From NCBI RefSeq assembly GCF_021216675.1, contig NZ_CP086120.1, forward strand, positions 1,116,001 through 1,180,000: DNA of 64,000 nt, read 5' to 3'. A model generated the notes under the pieces. That model searched no databases. It worked only from the letters and a program-made list of their open reading frames with translations, and was not told the DNA's origin. Positions within the stretch are counted from its first letter, which is position 1. The number at the start of each line of letters is the position of its first letter. Made by a program: the position numbers and the translations under genes. Positions 1-7,627 of this stretch are shown here, one piece after another. This stretch comes from Streptomyces gobiensis (GTDB lineage Bacteria > Actinomycetota > Actinomycetes > Streptomycetales > Streptomycetaceae).

Positions 1-525
1 GAGGACTCCACGCTGAATGTCTTCCCGGTCAGCGCCATCCAGCTCGCCAGCGCACAGCGCATCGTCTTTGAGTTTCCTAAGGGCGCCACCGCGCTGGTCA
101 ATGTCTCCGGCAGCACCTACGACATGAGCGACGGTGGCACCCATGACATCAGCGGCCCGCCGGGCCTCCCGTCGAAGCTCCTGTGGAACTTCCTGGACGC
201 CACCGCGATCGTGAAGCAGCCCGGCACCTCCTGGCCCGGTACGGTGTTGGCCCCCCACGCCACCGTCGACCTCGGCACGAGCGGACCGCTGAAGGGCACC
301 GTCATCGCCAAGTCCCTGACAGCGGCGGGCGCTGAGACCCACCATGTGCCCTTCACCGGCTGCCTCAGCGCCCAGCGGTCAGCCGCCGCCGAGTCCTCCC
401 CCACGGGCGACCTCGCCGACACCGGCGTCAACCACCTCCGGGCGCTGCTGTCCGGTGCTCTTGGGGCCCTCACGGCAGGTGCGGGCCTCAGCTACGCCGC
501 GTACAGCCGCAGAAAACGGAGCTAA
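1..525 (+). CDS. Choice-of-anchor A surface protein with LAXTG sorting signal, 5' end missing
   Basis: The frame is open from the left edge and ends at TAA 523-525, giving 174 visible residues. The pattern WNFLDAT, GTVLAPHATVDL, GTVIAKSL and HHVPFTG matches the choice-of-anchor A domain, a beta-rich extracellular domain. The tail is a classic sorting signal: LADTG at 412-426, then a hydrophobic stretch (roughly LLSGALGALTAGAGL) and a basic end (SRRKRS). LAXTG is the pattern recognised by class E sortases of Streptomyces, so the protein is probably covalently attached to peptidoglycan. The N-terminus and signal peptide lie outside the window. Ligand and function are unknown. Confidence 0.85.
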   Translation, partial: EDSTLNVFPVSAIQLASAQRIVFEFPKGATALVNVSGSTYDMSDGGTHDISGPPGLPSKLLWNFLDATAIVKQPGTSWPGTVLAPHATVDLGTSGPLKGTVIAKSLTAAGAETHHVPFTGCLSAQRSAAAESSPTGDLADTGVNHLRALLSGALGALTAGAGLSYAAYSRRKRS

Positions 526-544
526 GCAGAAAACGGAGCTAAGC
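511..544. repeat. 17-bp perfect tandem duplication spanning the stop codon
   Basis: AGAAAACGGAGCTAAGC occurs twice in a row (511-527 and 528-544). The first copy carries the last codons and the TAA stop of the upstream surface protein; the second provides another in-frame-like stop context and runs into the terminator hairpin. It looks like a recent slippage duplication. Confidence 0.9.
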
Positions 545-574
545 GGCGCGGTCCCGCACGGGACCGCGCCGCTT
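541..574. terminator. Strong bidirectional hairpin terminator
   Basis: A perfect 15-bp stem (AAGCGGCGCGGTCCC at 541-555, GGGACCGCGCCGCTT at 560-574) with loop GCAC lies between the converging surface-protein gene and the tRNA gene. There is no U-run, as is usual in Streptomyces. It probably ends transcription from both sides. Confidence 0.8.
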
Positions 575-581
575 GGATATG

Positions 582-653
582 TGGGCGCAGTAGGGTTCGA
601 ACCTACGACATCCGCCTTGTAAGGGCGGCGCTCTACCGCTGAGCTATGCGCCC
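582..653 (-). tRNA. tRNA-Val (anticodon TAC)
   Basis: The minus strand reads GGGCGCATAGCTCAGCGG..., with a 7-bp acceptor stem (GGGCGCA paired with TGCGCCC), a D-loop with TAGCTCAG and GGTAGAGC, anticodon stem CCGCC/GGCGG around loop CTTACAA (anticodon TAC, reading GUA), and a T-arm with GGTTCGAACC. The gene is 72 nt with discriminator A at 582; CCA is not encoded. No integrase gene lies beside it. Confidence 0.95.
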
Positions 654-794
654 GTGCACAACGAGGGTAAAGGATACCCGGCACCGGGAGTGCCCTGGCC
701 CCGGGCCCGGGGCATGACTGGCTCGTGTGTTCCCTCCGCCAGGATGGGAGAATGAGATCCGATCCACTGGCGGCGGCACACTGGAGAGGATTGC

Positions 795-2066
795 GTGGCA
801 GCGATGAGCGGGGGCGGCACTCGGCGGTGGGGCTGGGGCAGTGGGCGCGCGGAGAATCTGCGGGCCGATGCGCAAGCCGCCAAGGACGCCGCCGCGGCAG
901 CCTTCTATGAGCTGGACACCGCCCAGCGGGATCTGCGGATCTCGATTGAGACGATCACCGCCGTCGATGATTCGCCGCCCGCCCGGAAGACCGCCGACGA
1001 CTTCGCGGAGTTCGGGCGCCGTATCGACGAGGTGAGCCATGCGTACATCAGCGCCGTCGACTCCCATGATCTCGACCGGGACGGGCTCGACGCCACCGCC
1101 GCGTCCCGGGCCCTGCACGATCTGAGCCGGGTCAAGGGGCAGCTTGAGCAGACCAGGGTTGATCTGGAGCGGTTCGCGCACAGCATCGGCGGGCTGCTGG
1201 AGCACGCCGAGACCCAGCTCGCCCAGGTGGCCCCCGCCGTGGAGCGGGGTCGGCAGTCGCTGCTCGCCGCGACACAGGCGCTCGACGCGGTACGGGCCGC
1301 CGGTCTCGCGGCTGACGGTCTCGCGGCCCGGCTGGCCGCGCTCGGGCCGGAGCTGACCAAGCTCAACCAGGGTGCCGGGCAGCACGGGGTGCGGGAGACG
1401 ATCCGGCGGGCTGAGGATGTGCAGCGGCAGGCCGAGGCGATCCGGGAGGAGGCGCGGCGGCTGCCGGAGAAGGCAGCCGAGCTGGATCGCCGGCTGGCCT
1501 CACTGCGGACCCGGGCGCAGGCGCTGGCCAACCGGGCGGGCTCGGTCGAGCCGGTGCTGAGCGAGCTGCGGCGGCGGTTCAGCGCCGCGTGCTGGCAGGA
1601 TCTGCAGCAGGTGCCCCAGGAGGCGCAGCGGGCCGCTGGTGAGGCCGAGCAGAAGGTGCGGGAGGCCCAGCGGGCCCGTCATGAGCAGCGCTGGGAGGAC
1701 GCCACCGCGCTGCTGGCCTCGGTGCGGGCGCTGCTGAACACCGGGGATGGCGCGGTCGCGGCGGCCGGTGAGCGGTTGCAGCGGCTCAATGAGGTCTCGT
1801 TCAACCATGAGAAGGAGACCGAGCGGGCGCGGTTCGCGATCCGCGACGCACAGCGGCTGGCGATGGCTGGGCGGAGCACGCCCGATCCCCGGCATGCCGG
1901 GCCGCTGGACGACTCCGTGGCGCGGCTGGACCGGGCGCTGGCCCAGCTGGAGTCAGGAGGGCGGCACCCGGACTACTGGCGGTTTCTGACCGAGCTGGAC
2001 GCGATCAAGGAAACCGTGGCCGGTGTGGTGCAGGACATCCGCGGCAACCGGGCCTCACAACGCTGA
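795..2066 (+). CDS. Coiled-coil hypothetical protein
   Basis: This encodes 423 residues rich in Ala, Arg, Glu, Gln and Leu with long heptad-like stretches (for example EAIREEARRLPEKAAELDRR), so mostly alpha-helical coiled coil. No signal peptide, membrane segment or catalytic motif is seen. GTG at 795 has GGAGAGG 6-7 nt upstream; ATG at 804 is an alternative. The family is common in Streptomyces as a hypothetical protein; the shape suggests a structural or chromosome/cell-division associated role, but function is unknown. The FmdB-type gene follows 20 nt downstream, so the two may be cotranscribed. Confidence 0.85.
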   Translation: MAAMSGGGTRRWGWGSGRAENLRADAQAAKDAAAAAFYELDTAQRDLRISIETITAVDDSPPARKTADDFAEFGRRIDEVSHAYISAVDSHDLDRDGLDATAASRALHDLSRVKGQLEQTRVDLERFAHSIGGLLEHAETQLAQVAPAVERGRQSLLAATQALDAVRAAGLAADGLAARLAALGPELTKLNQGAGQHGVRETIRRAEDVQRQAEAIREEARRLPEKAAELDRRLASLRTRAQALANRAGSVEPVLSELRRRFSAACWQDLQQVPQEAQRAAGEAEQKVREAQRARHEQRWEDATALLASVRALLNTGDGAVAAAGERLQRLNEVSFNHEKETERARFAIRDAQRLAMAGRSTPDPRHAGPLDDSVARLDRALAQLESGGRHPDYWRFLTELDAIKETVAGVVQDIRGNRASQR

Positions 2067-2086
2067 CCTGCGGCTATTCTGCTGCC

Positions 2087-2302
2087 ATGCCAAGATATGA
2101 GTATCGCTGCCGGGAGTGCGGGAGATCCTTCGAGGTAAACCGGCCGATGGCCCAGTCCGGTGCGCCCGCGGACTGCCCGGCCGGGCACCAGGACACCGTG
2201 AAGCTGCTGTCGGCGGTGGCGGTCGGCGGCAGTTCCCCGTCTCCGCAACAGCCACCGCCGCAGGGCGGCGGTGGCTGTTGCGGAGGCGGCTGCTGCGCTT
2301 GA
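2087..2302 (+). CDS. FmdB-family zinc ribbon protein
   Basis: This 71-residue protein begins MPRYEYRCRECGRSFEV, the FmdB/CxxC_CxxC_SSSS ribbon. The first knuckle CRECG is intact; the second is CPAGH rather than CxxC, so metal binding may be C2-CH type. A Gly/Pro/Gln-rich linker leads to a Cys-rich tail (GGGGCCGGGCCA) that could bind metal independently. FmdB proteins are putative regulators or nucleic-acid binding ribbons; no specific role can be assigned here. Confidence 0.85.
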   Translation: MPRYEYRCRECGRSFEVNRPMAQSGAPADCPAGHQDTVKLLSAVAVGGSSPSPQQPPPQGGGGCCGGGCCA

Positions 2303-2372
2303 GCCAAGCCCTGGTTGGGCGGATCCTGGATGATGACACGCTTCCAGCTCCGTCCAGCTAAGGAGGATGGTC

Positions 2373-2948
2373 ATGGCTTTCGGCTTCGGCCACGCCTTTG
2401 GCCATATCGACCTCGATGAGCATCTGCCCCTCGACCACAAGCTGAGCCAGGTGTACCGGTTCGGCGCTGGACTCACCGGCCTGGTGCTGATTGCCTTCGG
2501 CATCCTGGGTCTGATCGACCGGGTTGGCTTCTTTGACACCCAGGGCGAGGTCATCGCCGGACTGAGCACCAACGGTGCGCTGAGCGTACTGTCGATCGCC
2601 ATCGGTCTGCTGCTGTTCTTCGGAGCGGTGAAGGGCGGAAACTTCGCCTCCACGCTCAATATCGTCCTCGGTGTGGCCTTCCTGCTCAGTGGCTTCGTCA
2701 ATCTGGCGCTGCTGGAGACGGAGTACAACTTCCTCGCCTTCCGCATCCAGAACGTGCTGTTCAGCTTTGTTGTCGGGCTGATGCTGATGGTGTTCGGGAT
2801 GTACGGGCGGGTCAGCGGCAAGCTTCCGCATGACAACCCGTACTGGCGCAAGCGGCATCCGGAGATGGTGGAACGTGAGGAGCGGCTGCGGGGCCTCGCC
2901 CAGCGACGTGTCGCAGAGCTGCGCGAAGGCCGCACTCCCCCGCCATGA
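2373..2948 (+). CDS. DUF4383 integral membrane protein
   Basis: This is a roughly 191-residue protein with four hydrophobic segments (starting near LTGLVLIAFGILGLID, GALSVLSIAIGLLLFF, ILGVAFLLSG... and VLFSFVVGLMLMVFGM) and a basic cytoplasmic tail, as in DUF4383. AGGAGG at 2361-2366 is ideally spaced for ATG 2373; ATG 2367 directly touches the Shine-Dalgarno and is less likely. The last 137 nt overlap the 3' end of the opposing HAD gene, which is unusually long for a convergent pair. Function is unknown. Confidence 0.88.
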   Translation: MAFGFGHAFGHIDLDEHLPLDHKLSQVYRFGAGLTGLVLIAFGILGLIDRVGFFDTQGEVIAGLSTNGALSVLSIAIGLLLFFGAVKGGNFASTLNIVLGVAFLLSGFVNLALLETEYNFLAFRIQNVLFSFVVGLMLMVFGMYGRVSGKLPHDNPYWRKRHPEMVEREERLRGLAQRRVAELREGRTPPP

Positions 2949-3750
2949 CCCCGCGCTCGGCCAGTGCGGTGACATGCGGGGCCGCCCAGCCGGAGTCGGC
3001 GAGTTCGCCGTGGCCGGGGCGCCAGCCGTGGTCGGCGGCGAGCAGCAGATCGGCGTCCAGGAGTGAGTCTCCGGCGGCGATGATGCCGGCTGCCCCGGTG
3101 CGGCGGGCGATCTCGGCGACGGCGGCGCTCTTGGTGAGCGGTCGCGGCACAGCGTAGATCTTGCGGCCTTGCAGGGAGACGGTCCAGCCGCGGGTCTCGG
3201 CCCAGTCGCCGAGCTCCTTGATCCAGGCGTCGGAGAGCCGGTCCCGGTCGACGACGAGGTAGGCGAAGAGGTCTTCGGCTGTCCGCTCCTTGAGCAGCCA
3301 CTCTGGGCGCGCGGTGCGCCGCAGATGGTCACGGACCTCGGCGAGTGGGGCGCAGTCGGCGGCCAGCCGCCGCTGGACCGCCCGGTGCCAGTCCTGGTCG
3401 GTCCGGCCGTCGATGAGCAGATGACCGCCATTGGCGCAGATCGCGTAGCGGGGGGCGGGACCCGGCAGGTGGACGCGCTGGTACTGCTCGCGGGTGCGGG
3501 TGGTGGCGGGGACAAAGACGGTCCGGGCGGCGAGCTCGGCCAGCAGTCCGGCGGCGGTCTCGGTCATATACGACAGCGGCTTGGCGTCGTAGACCTCGAC
3601 ACACAGCAGGCGGGGGGCCTGGGCGTCCGGCATCCGCAGGTCCAGGGCCGCGGCGGAGTAGATGAGAGTGCGGTCGAGGTCGCTGGCGAACAGGGTGGTG
3701 GGCACGGTGGCAGGCACAGTGGCGGGGGCGGTGGCGGGGGCGGTGTTCAC
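2812..3750 (-). CDS. HAD-family phosphatase of the Ter biosynthetic module
   Basis: The protein is 312 residues with the HAD nucleophile motif as FASDLDRTLIYS near residue 27 (D-x-D), a cap region, and a C-terminal AAGDSLLDADLLL motif with the metal-binding acidic residues. The GTG start overlaps the TGA of the upstream gene (GTGA), so translation is coupled to the PRTase fusion. HAD proteins of this type are part of the predicted nucleoside-like biosynthetic module of bacterial Ter stress systems, together with PRTases and a CitE-like lyase. The N-terminus carries an Ala/Thr/Pro-rich repeat (ATAPATVPATVP). The 3' end overlaps the DUF4383 gene on the other strand by 137 nt. Confidence 0.88.
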   Translation of the reverse strand: MNTAPATAPATVPATVPTTLFASDLDRTLIYSAAALDLRMPDAQAPRLLCVEVYDAKPLSYMTETAAGLLAELAARTVFVPATTRTREQYQRVHLPGPAPRYAICANGGHLLIDGRTDQDWHRAVQRRLAADCAPLAEVRDHLRRTARPEWLLKERTAEDLFAYLVVDRDRLSDAWIKELGDWAETRGWTVSLQGRKIYAVPRPLTKSAAVAEIARRTGAAGIIAAGDSLLDADLLLAADHGWRPGHGELADSGWAAPHVTALAERGVMAGECGLRAALRHVAGRGPAAAPHVPPSPDAACASTGCHAEACR

Positions 3751-6212
3751 TTGACGGCCTTTCCGTCGGTGCCGGTGGCGCCCCTCGTATAGCGGGGATG
3801 GATCAGACCGACGGCGCTGTAGGGCAGCTCGTCGGTCTCCTCTACGGGGACGCCGCGCTGCTCGGCCAGCAGCCGGACGTGGTCGAGGTCGGCGCCGGCG
3901 CCACGGCGGACGAGAATGCGCCACGGAACGCGGCGGAGCAGCACCCGGGTGGTCTCGCCGACGCCGGGCTTGACGAGGTTGGCGTCGCCGATGCCGTACT
4001 CCTCGCTGATCCGCTCGACGGCTCGCCAGCCCACCCAGGTGGGCGTGCGGTCGGCGGCGAGCAGCTGCCGGGCGTCGGCGGCGGCCTCGGCGGCGACATC
4101 GGCGAACCGCGCGGTGACGGTGTCGAGGAAGTGCCCGGAGAGATCGGCGTCGGCGAGTTCGCGGTAGTACTTCGCGCCGTGGAAGTCACAGGGACCGACC
4201 AGGTCGGCGCGGAGGACCGTACGGGATATCAGCCCGGAGACGGTGGAGTTGAGACACGCGGAAGGGATGAGGAAGTCCTCCCGGGTGCCATACGTCGGTA
4301 CACAGCCGCCCGGGTCGGCGAGGACGGCGAGGGTGGGGTCGAAGCCGGGGAAGGGGCGCAGGGCGTCGGCGAGTTCGCGGGTGATGGCGCCCTTGCCGGT
4401 CCAGCCGTCGACGAAGACGATCCCGGCCGGGTCGTGGTGGGCGGCGAGCCAGCGCAGGGCGGTGGTGTCGATGCCCCGGCCGCGGACTATGGAGATCGCG
4501 TAGTGCGGCAGTTCGAGGCCATGGGCGTGCTGCGCCCATCGGCGCATCAGTACCCCGACGGGGGTGCCCGCGCGGGCGAGTGATACGAGGACCGGGCGGC
4601 CGGAGCGGGGAGCGCGCTCGGCGAGGACCGTCTCGGTGACGGCACCGACGGCGCGGGCGATCCGGTGAGCGGAGGCGTCCAGGGCGGAGTGGAAGAGCCG
4701 CTGGTACTCGGCGCTGGGCTGGTACTCGACGGGGAGCGATTCGGCGTAGTGGGCGCCGCCGCTCTGGATGGCTTCCTCACGCTCCTCGGTGGGGGCCTCC
4801 AGGGAGACCTTGGAGAGGTCCTGGAGGAGCCAGCCGCACTCCTCGGCGGCGTAGGAGGAGAAGGCGGGGCCGCGCAGTGGGCTCGGGAGCGGAGTGCAGG
4901 AGGGGATGACCGCGAGGAGCACCCGGCTGGTGTGGGTGGCCAGATGGGCCAGCAGGCCGTCGGGAGCGTGGAGTTCGGGGGTGTCGGCGGTCGAGTCGGT
5001 GACGGCGACGATGGCGTCGAAGCCCTGCCCGGAGGTGCTGTAGACGTTGTAGGCGTAGCGTTCGCGTGAGCCGTCGTCGGTGGGTGCGTCGTGGGCCCGG
5101 AAGCGGAGCCGGGTGCGGATCGCGTAGCCCGGTTCGTCGACGGCCACCACGGGTGAGCGCGTGGTCGTGGAGAAGCGGACCTCGGCGCTCGTGGAGCCGC
5201 TGAGTGCGTCGGCGAGGCGCAGCGGTGCGTACATCAGCTCTTCGGTGCCGAGTACCAGCACCCGCTGGGCGCCTTCCGGGAGCGCGGCGGCGATACGGTC
5301 GGCCATGCCCGGCAGGGCCGCTTCCAGACGGGCGCGGTCCGCGGGGGCGAAGCCGTGGCGGCCACCGTCCGGGAGGCCGTGCGGCCAGCGCAGATCGACC
5401 CGTATCGGCCGATGGGCCGAGGCCGGTGCGGGCGGCTCGCTCTGGTGGGCCGCGGCGAGCCGCTGTCCGCGCTCCAGCACTCCTTCGGGCAGGGTTACGG
5501 CGCCTTCCGCAAGCGAGACCACATCCACCCGGGCGCCGAGCTCGGCGGCGAACTTCTCCATCCGGGCGCGGTCTTCGGGGCCGCGCATATCGACGAGCGC
5601 GACGATGACGTAGCGGTCGCGGGGGAAGCCGCGGTGCAGGCCGGTGATGGTGTTGCGGATGGTGCTTCCGGTGGAGAACTCATCGTCGACCAGTACGAGG
5701 GGGCCGGAGCCGCCGAGCAGTGCCGGGTCCTTGGGCAGCAGCAGATGTGAGGTGGCGTGTGAGTGCTCCTCCTCGAAGCCGCCCACGGGCTCGGTGCCCG
5801 GTACCGGACGCCGGGTGGAGTGCAGGTATGACGCGACCTCTATCCCATCGGCGACGGCGTGCCCGAGGCCGGTCGCGGTCTCCGCGTATCCGAGGACGAC
5901 GGCCCGGGCGGCGGCCTCCTCCCCCAGCAGCTCGCGCACCCGCTGGCCGAGGCCGAGGCCGGTGCCGTAGACGATCTCGGGGCGCTGCGGGACATGCTTG
6001 CCCAGCACGTTTGACACCAGCAGATGGGCCCGCTTCGCGTTGTCGCGCACCGCGAGCCCCAGCAGTTCTTCACAGCCCTCGCCGGTCAGTTTTATGCCGA
6101 GCCGTCTGGCGGCCCACTCGCCGGTCCACACCACGCTGTTGTTCCCGTCGCTCACTGTGCTCATCGCTGTGTTGGCTGTGTTCGCTGTGTCTGCTGTACT
6201 CGCTGTGCTCAC
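3747..6212 (-). CDS. Four-domain fusion: PRTase_2 - TRSP - PRTase_1 (StiP-like) - PELOTA_1
   Basis: This 821-residue protein contains in order: a phosphoribosyltransferase domain with PRPP loop VDDEFSTGST (about 174-184); a TRSP domain (about 290-430, with VLGTEELMYAPL and the TTRSP signature); a second PRTase-like domain (about 455-690, loop VFVDGWTGKGAIT); and a C-terminal PELOTA-like RNA-binding domain (about 740-810, ILVRRGAG...GVPVEE...LPYSAVGLIHP). In many bacteria these are two or more genes of the Ter operon; here one chain joins them. GTG at 6212 overlaps the stop of the lyase gene; ATG 6164 is a possible internal start, since residues 1-16 are a low-complexity Thr/Ala repeat. Predicted role: making or transferring a ribosyl-linked nucleotide-like compound in stress defence. 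Confidence 0.88.
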   Translation of the reverse strand: MSTASTADTANTANTAMSTVSDGNNSVVWTGEWAARRLGIKLTGEGCEELLGLAVRDNAKRAHLLVSNVLGKHVPQRPEIVYGTGLGLGQRVRELLGEEAAARAVVLGYAETATGLGHAVADGIEVASYLHSTRRPVPGTEPVGGFEEEHSHATSHLLLPKDPALLGGSGPLVLVDDEFSTGSTIRNTITGLHRGFPRDRYVIVALVDMRGPEDRARMEKFAAELGARVDVVSLAEGAVTLPEGVLERGQRLAAAHQSEPPAPASAHRPIRVDLRWPHGLPDGGRHGFAPADRARLEAALPGMADRIAAALPEGAQRVLVLGTEELMYAPLRLADALSGSTSAEVRFSTTTRSPVVAVDEPGYAIRTRLRFRAHDAPTDDGSRERYAYNVYSTSGQGFDAIVAVTDSTADTPELHAPDGLLAHLATHTSRVLLAVIPSCTPLPSPLRGPAFSSYAAEECGWLLQDLSKVSLEAPTEEREEAIQSGGAHYAESLPVEYQPSAEYQRLFHSALDASAHRIARAVGAVTETVLAERAPRSGRPVLVSLARAGTPVGVLMRRWAQHAHGLELPHYAISIVRGRGIDTTALRWLAAHHDPAGIVFVDGWTGKGAITRELADALRPFPGFDPTLAVLADPGGCVPTYGTREDFLIPSACLNSTVSGLISRTVLRADLVGPCDFHGAKYYRELADADLSGHFLDTVTARFADVAAEAAADARQLLAADRTPTWVGWRAVERISEEYGIGDANLVKPGVGETTRVLLRRVPWRILVRRGAGADLDHVRLLAEQRGVPVEETDELPYSAVGLIHPRYTRGATGTDGKAVK

Positions 6213-7384
6213 CGGGTGACCGCCGCCAGCAGATCGACGAAGTCCACGTTCTCCCGGGCGACTCCGAAGACCTCGGCCCGGAGCAGGGTGCGTTCAGCCC
6301 AGGCCCGGTGCGGCTTCACCTCGTTCATCTTGTTGGTGTAGGAGGAGCGGAGCACTCCCCCGCCGTGCCGTTCGGGCCGCACAATGTCCGTGGCGTCGCT
6401 GAACTCCTCATGGCTGACCACGGAGAGCGCGTGCACGGGTGCGACATGCGAGGGGTGGATACAGGTCTTGCCCTGCAGGCCGTTGACGCGGTCGAGTTCG
6501 ATCTCGCGGAGCAGTCCGTCCATATCGTGCTCGATCAGATCGGTGCGCAGTTCCTCGGCTCCTCGCCCGGTGAAGGGGCTGCGGCGCAGCTGAGGCTTGA
6601 ACATGCGTTCGTGGAGCCGGAAGTACTCCCAGACGGGCCCGGTGATGGTGAAGCCGGTGCCGTCGGAGCGGCCGAGCGTGTTGACCACATCGGCGATGAC
6701 GGTGGCGATCAGTTTGACGTCGTAGGCGGTCATGTCCGGGGTCCTGCGCAGTCCGTAGGCGGCGCAGAAGTCGGTCACCCCGAGGCGCAGGGCCAGCACG
6801 CGGTCGCGGTACTTGTCGACGGTGCGAACGATTCCGGCCAGGGTTTCGGCGCGGGACTCCAGATACAGCAGCTCGGGCGATTCCAGGACCGGCATGGCGA
6901 ACAGCCGCTGCCCGTACTGGGACTCGGCGCTGGTGAGCGCTTCGAGGAAGGCGATGCCCCGTTCCTCGGTGAACTTCGGCAGGACGAAACCGCACAGCAG
7001 CCGGGCGGCCGGGCCGAGACGGCGGACGAGGCCGGTGATCTGCTCGGGCTCACGGACCCGGATGAAGAGCAGCGGCAGCTCATCGACGGCGGTGGCGCCG
7101 GTGAGCTGCTCGAGTTCTGTGAACTGCCGGATGAGATTGTCCTCGGCGGTGGCCACATCGGCATCGGCGATGGAGTCCTCCAGGCAGAGCACCATGGAGA
7201 CAACACCACGGCTGGCCTGCTTGATCACATCGGCGGCGAGCTGGGAGCGGGTGGCGGGGCTGTAGAGAGTGGCGCCGAGCGCTACCGAGAGGGTACGGGC
7301 CGGGGATGCGGTGGTGAACTCGGCGGGTTCCTGATGGAACAGCGTATGCCGGACGTCAGGCGTGAGATGCCTGAAATGGCGCAT
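6209..7384 (-). CDS. HpcH/HpaI (CitE-like) aldolase/lyase of the Ter module
   Basis: This 391-residue TIM-barrel lyase of the HpcH/HpaI-citrate lyase beta family shows a conserved acidic metal-site region (RLGVTDFCAAYGLRR), an upstream Glu/Asp motif (LCLEDSIAD) and the closing GKTCIHPSHV motif typical of CitE relatives. ATG 7384 is preceded by a GGGGG tract on the minus strand; the longer N-terminus from 7411 lacks a better signal. It is the first gene of a three-gene operon with GTGA overlaps. In Ter gene neighbourhoods this lyase is thought to supply or cleave a small organic precursor; the substrate is unknown. The ATP-grasp partner often present is not seen here. Confidence 0.87.
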   Translation of the reverse strand: MRHFRHLTPDVRHTLFHQEPAEFTTASPARTLSVALGATLYSPATRSQLAADVIKQASRGVVSMVLCLEDSIADADVATAEDNLIRQFTELEQLTGATAVDELPLLFIRVREPEQITGLVRRLGPAARLLCGFVLPKFTEERGIAFLEALTSAESQYGQRLFAMPVLESPELLYLESRAETLAGIVRTVDKYRDRVLALRLGVTDFCAAYGLRRTPDMTAYDVKLIATVIADVVNTLGRSDGTGFTITGPVWEYFRLHERMFKPQLRRSPFTGRGAEELRTDLIEHDMDGLLREIELDRVNGLQGKTCIHPSHVAPVHALSVVSHEEFSDATDIVRPERHGGGVLRSSYTNKMNEVKPHRAWAERTLLRAEVFGVARENVDFVDLLAAVTR

Positions 7385-7491
7385 GGAACCCCCGTCTCGC
7401 TGATGGTGCACCGGGCCGCTGGTGCGTCACCCGACCGGTCATCGTACGTGCGAGGACCGGGCAAGAGTTCCCATGCCGCATGAAAATCACC

Positions 7492-7541
7492 TTACCGGCG
7501 CCCTTCCCGCCGGTAACCCCGCCGGTAACCCCCACCGGTAT
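7492..7541. promoter_or_regulatory. CCGGTAA repeat cluster in the divergent ter promoter region
   Basis: Between the minus-strand lyase operon and the plus-strand terD gene, TTACCGG (7492-7498) is an inverted repeat of CCGGTAA at 7510-7516, followed by CCGGTAA at 7522-7528 and CCGGTAT at 7535-7541. Spacing of 12-13 nt and placement in the only divergent gap of the locus suggest a shared operator. The regulator is unknown. Confidence 0.5.
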
Positions 7542-7627
7542 CGCCGCCGATAACCCGTCGGCATGCGGACACCGTTTCGGGACGCAGCGAGGTCTCGCGT
7601 TGTCGCGAGTGCCCGAGGGAGTGCAGG

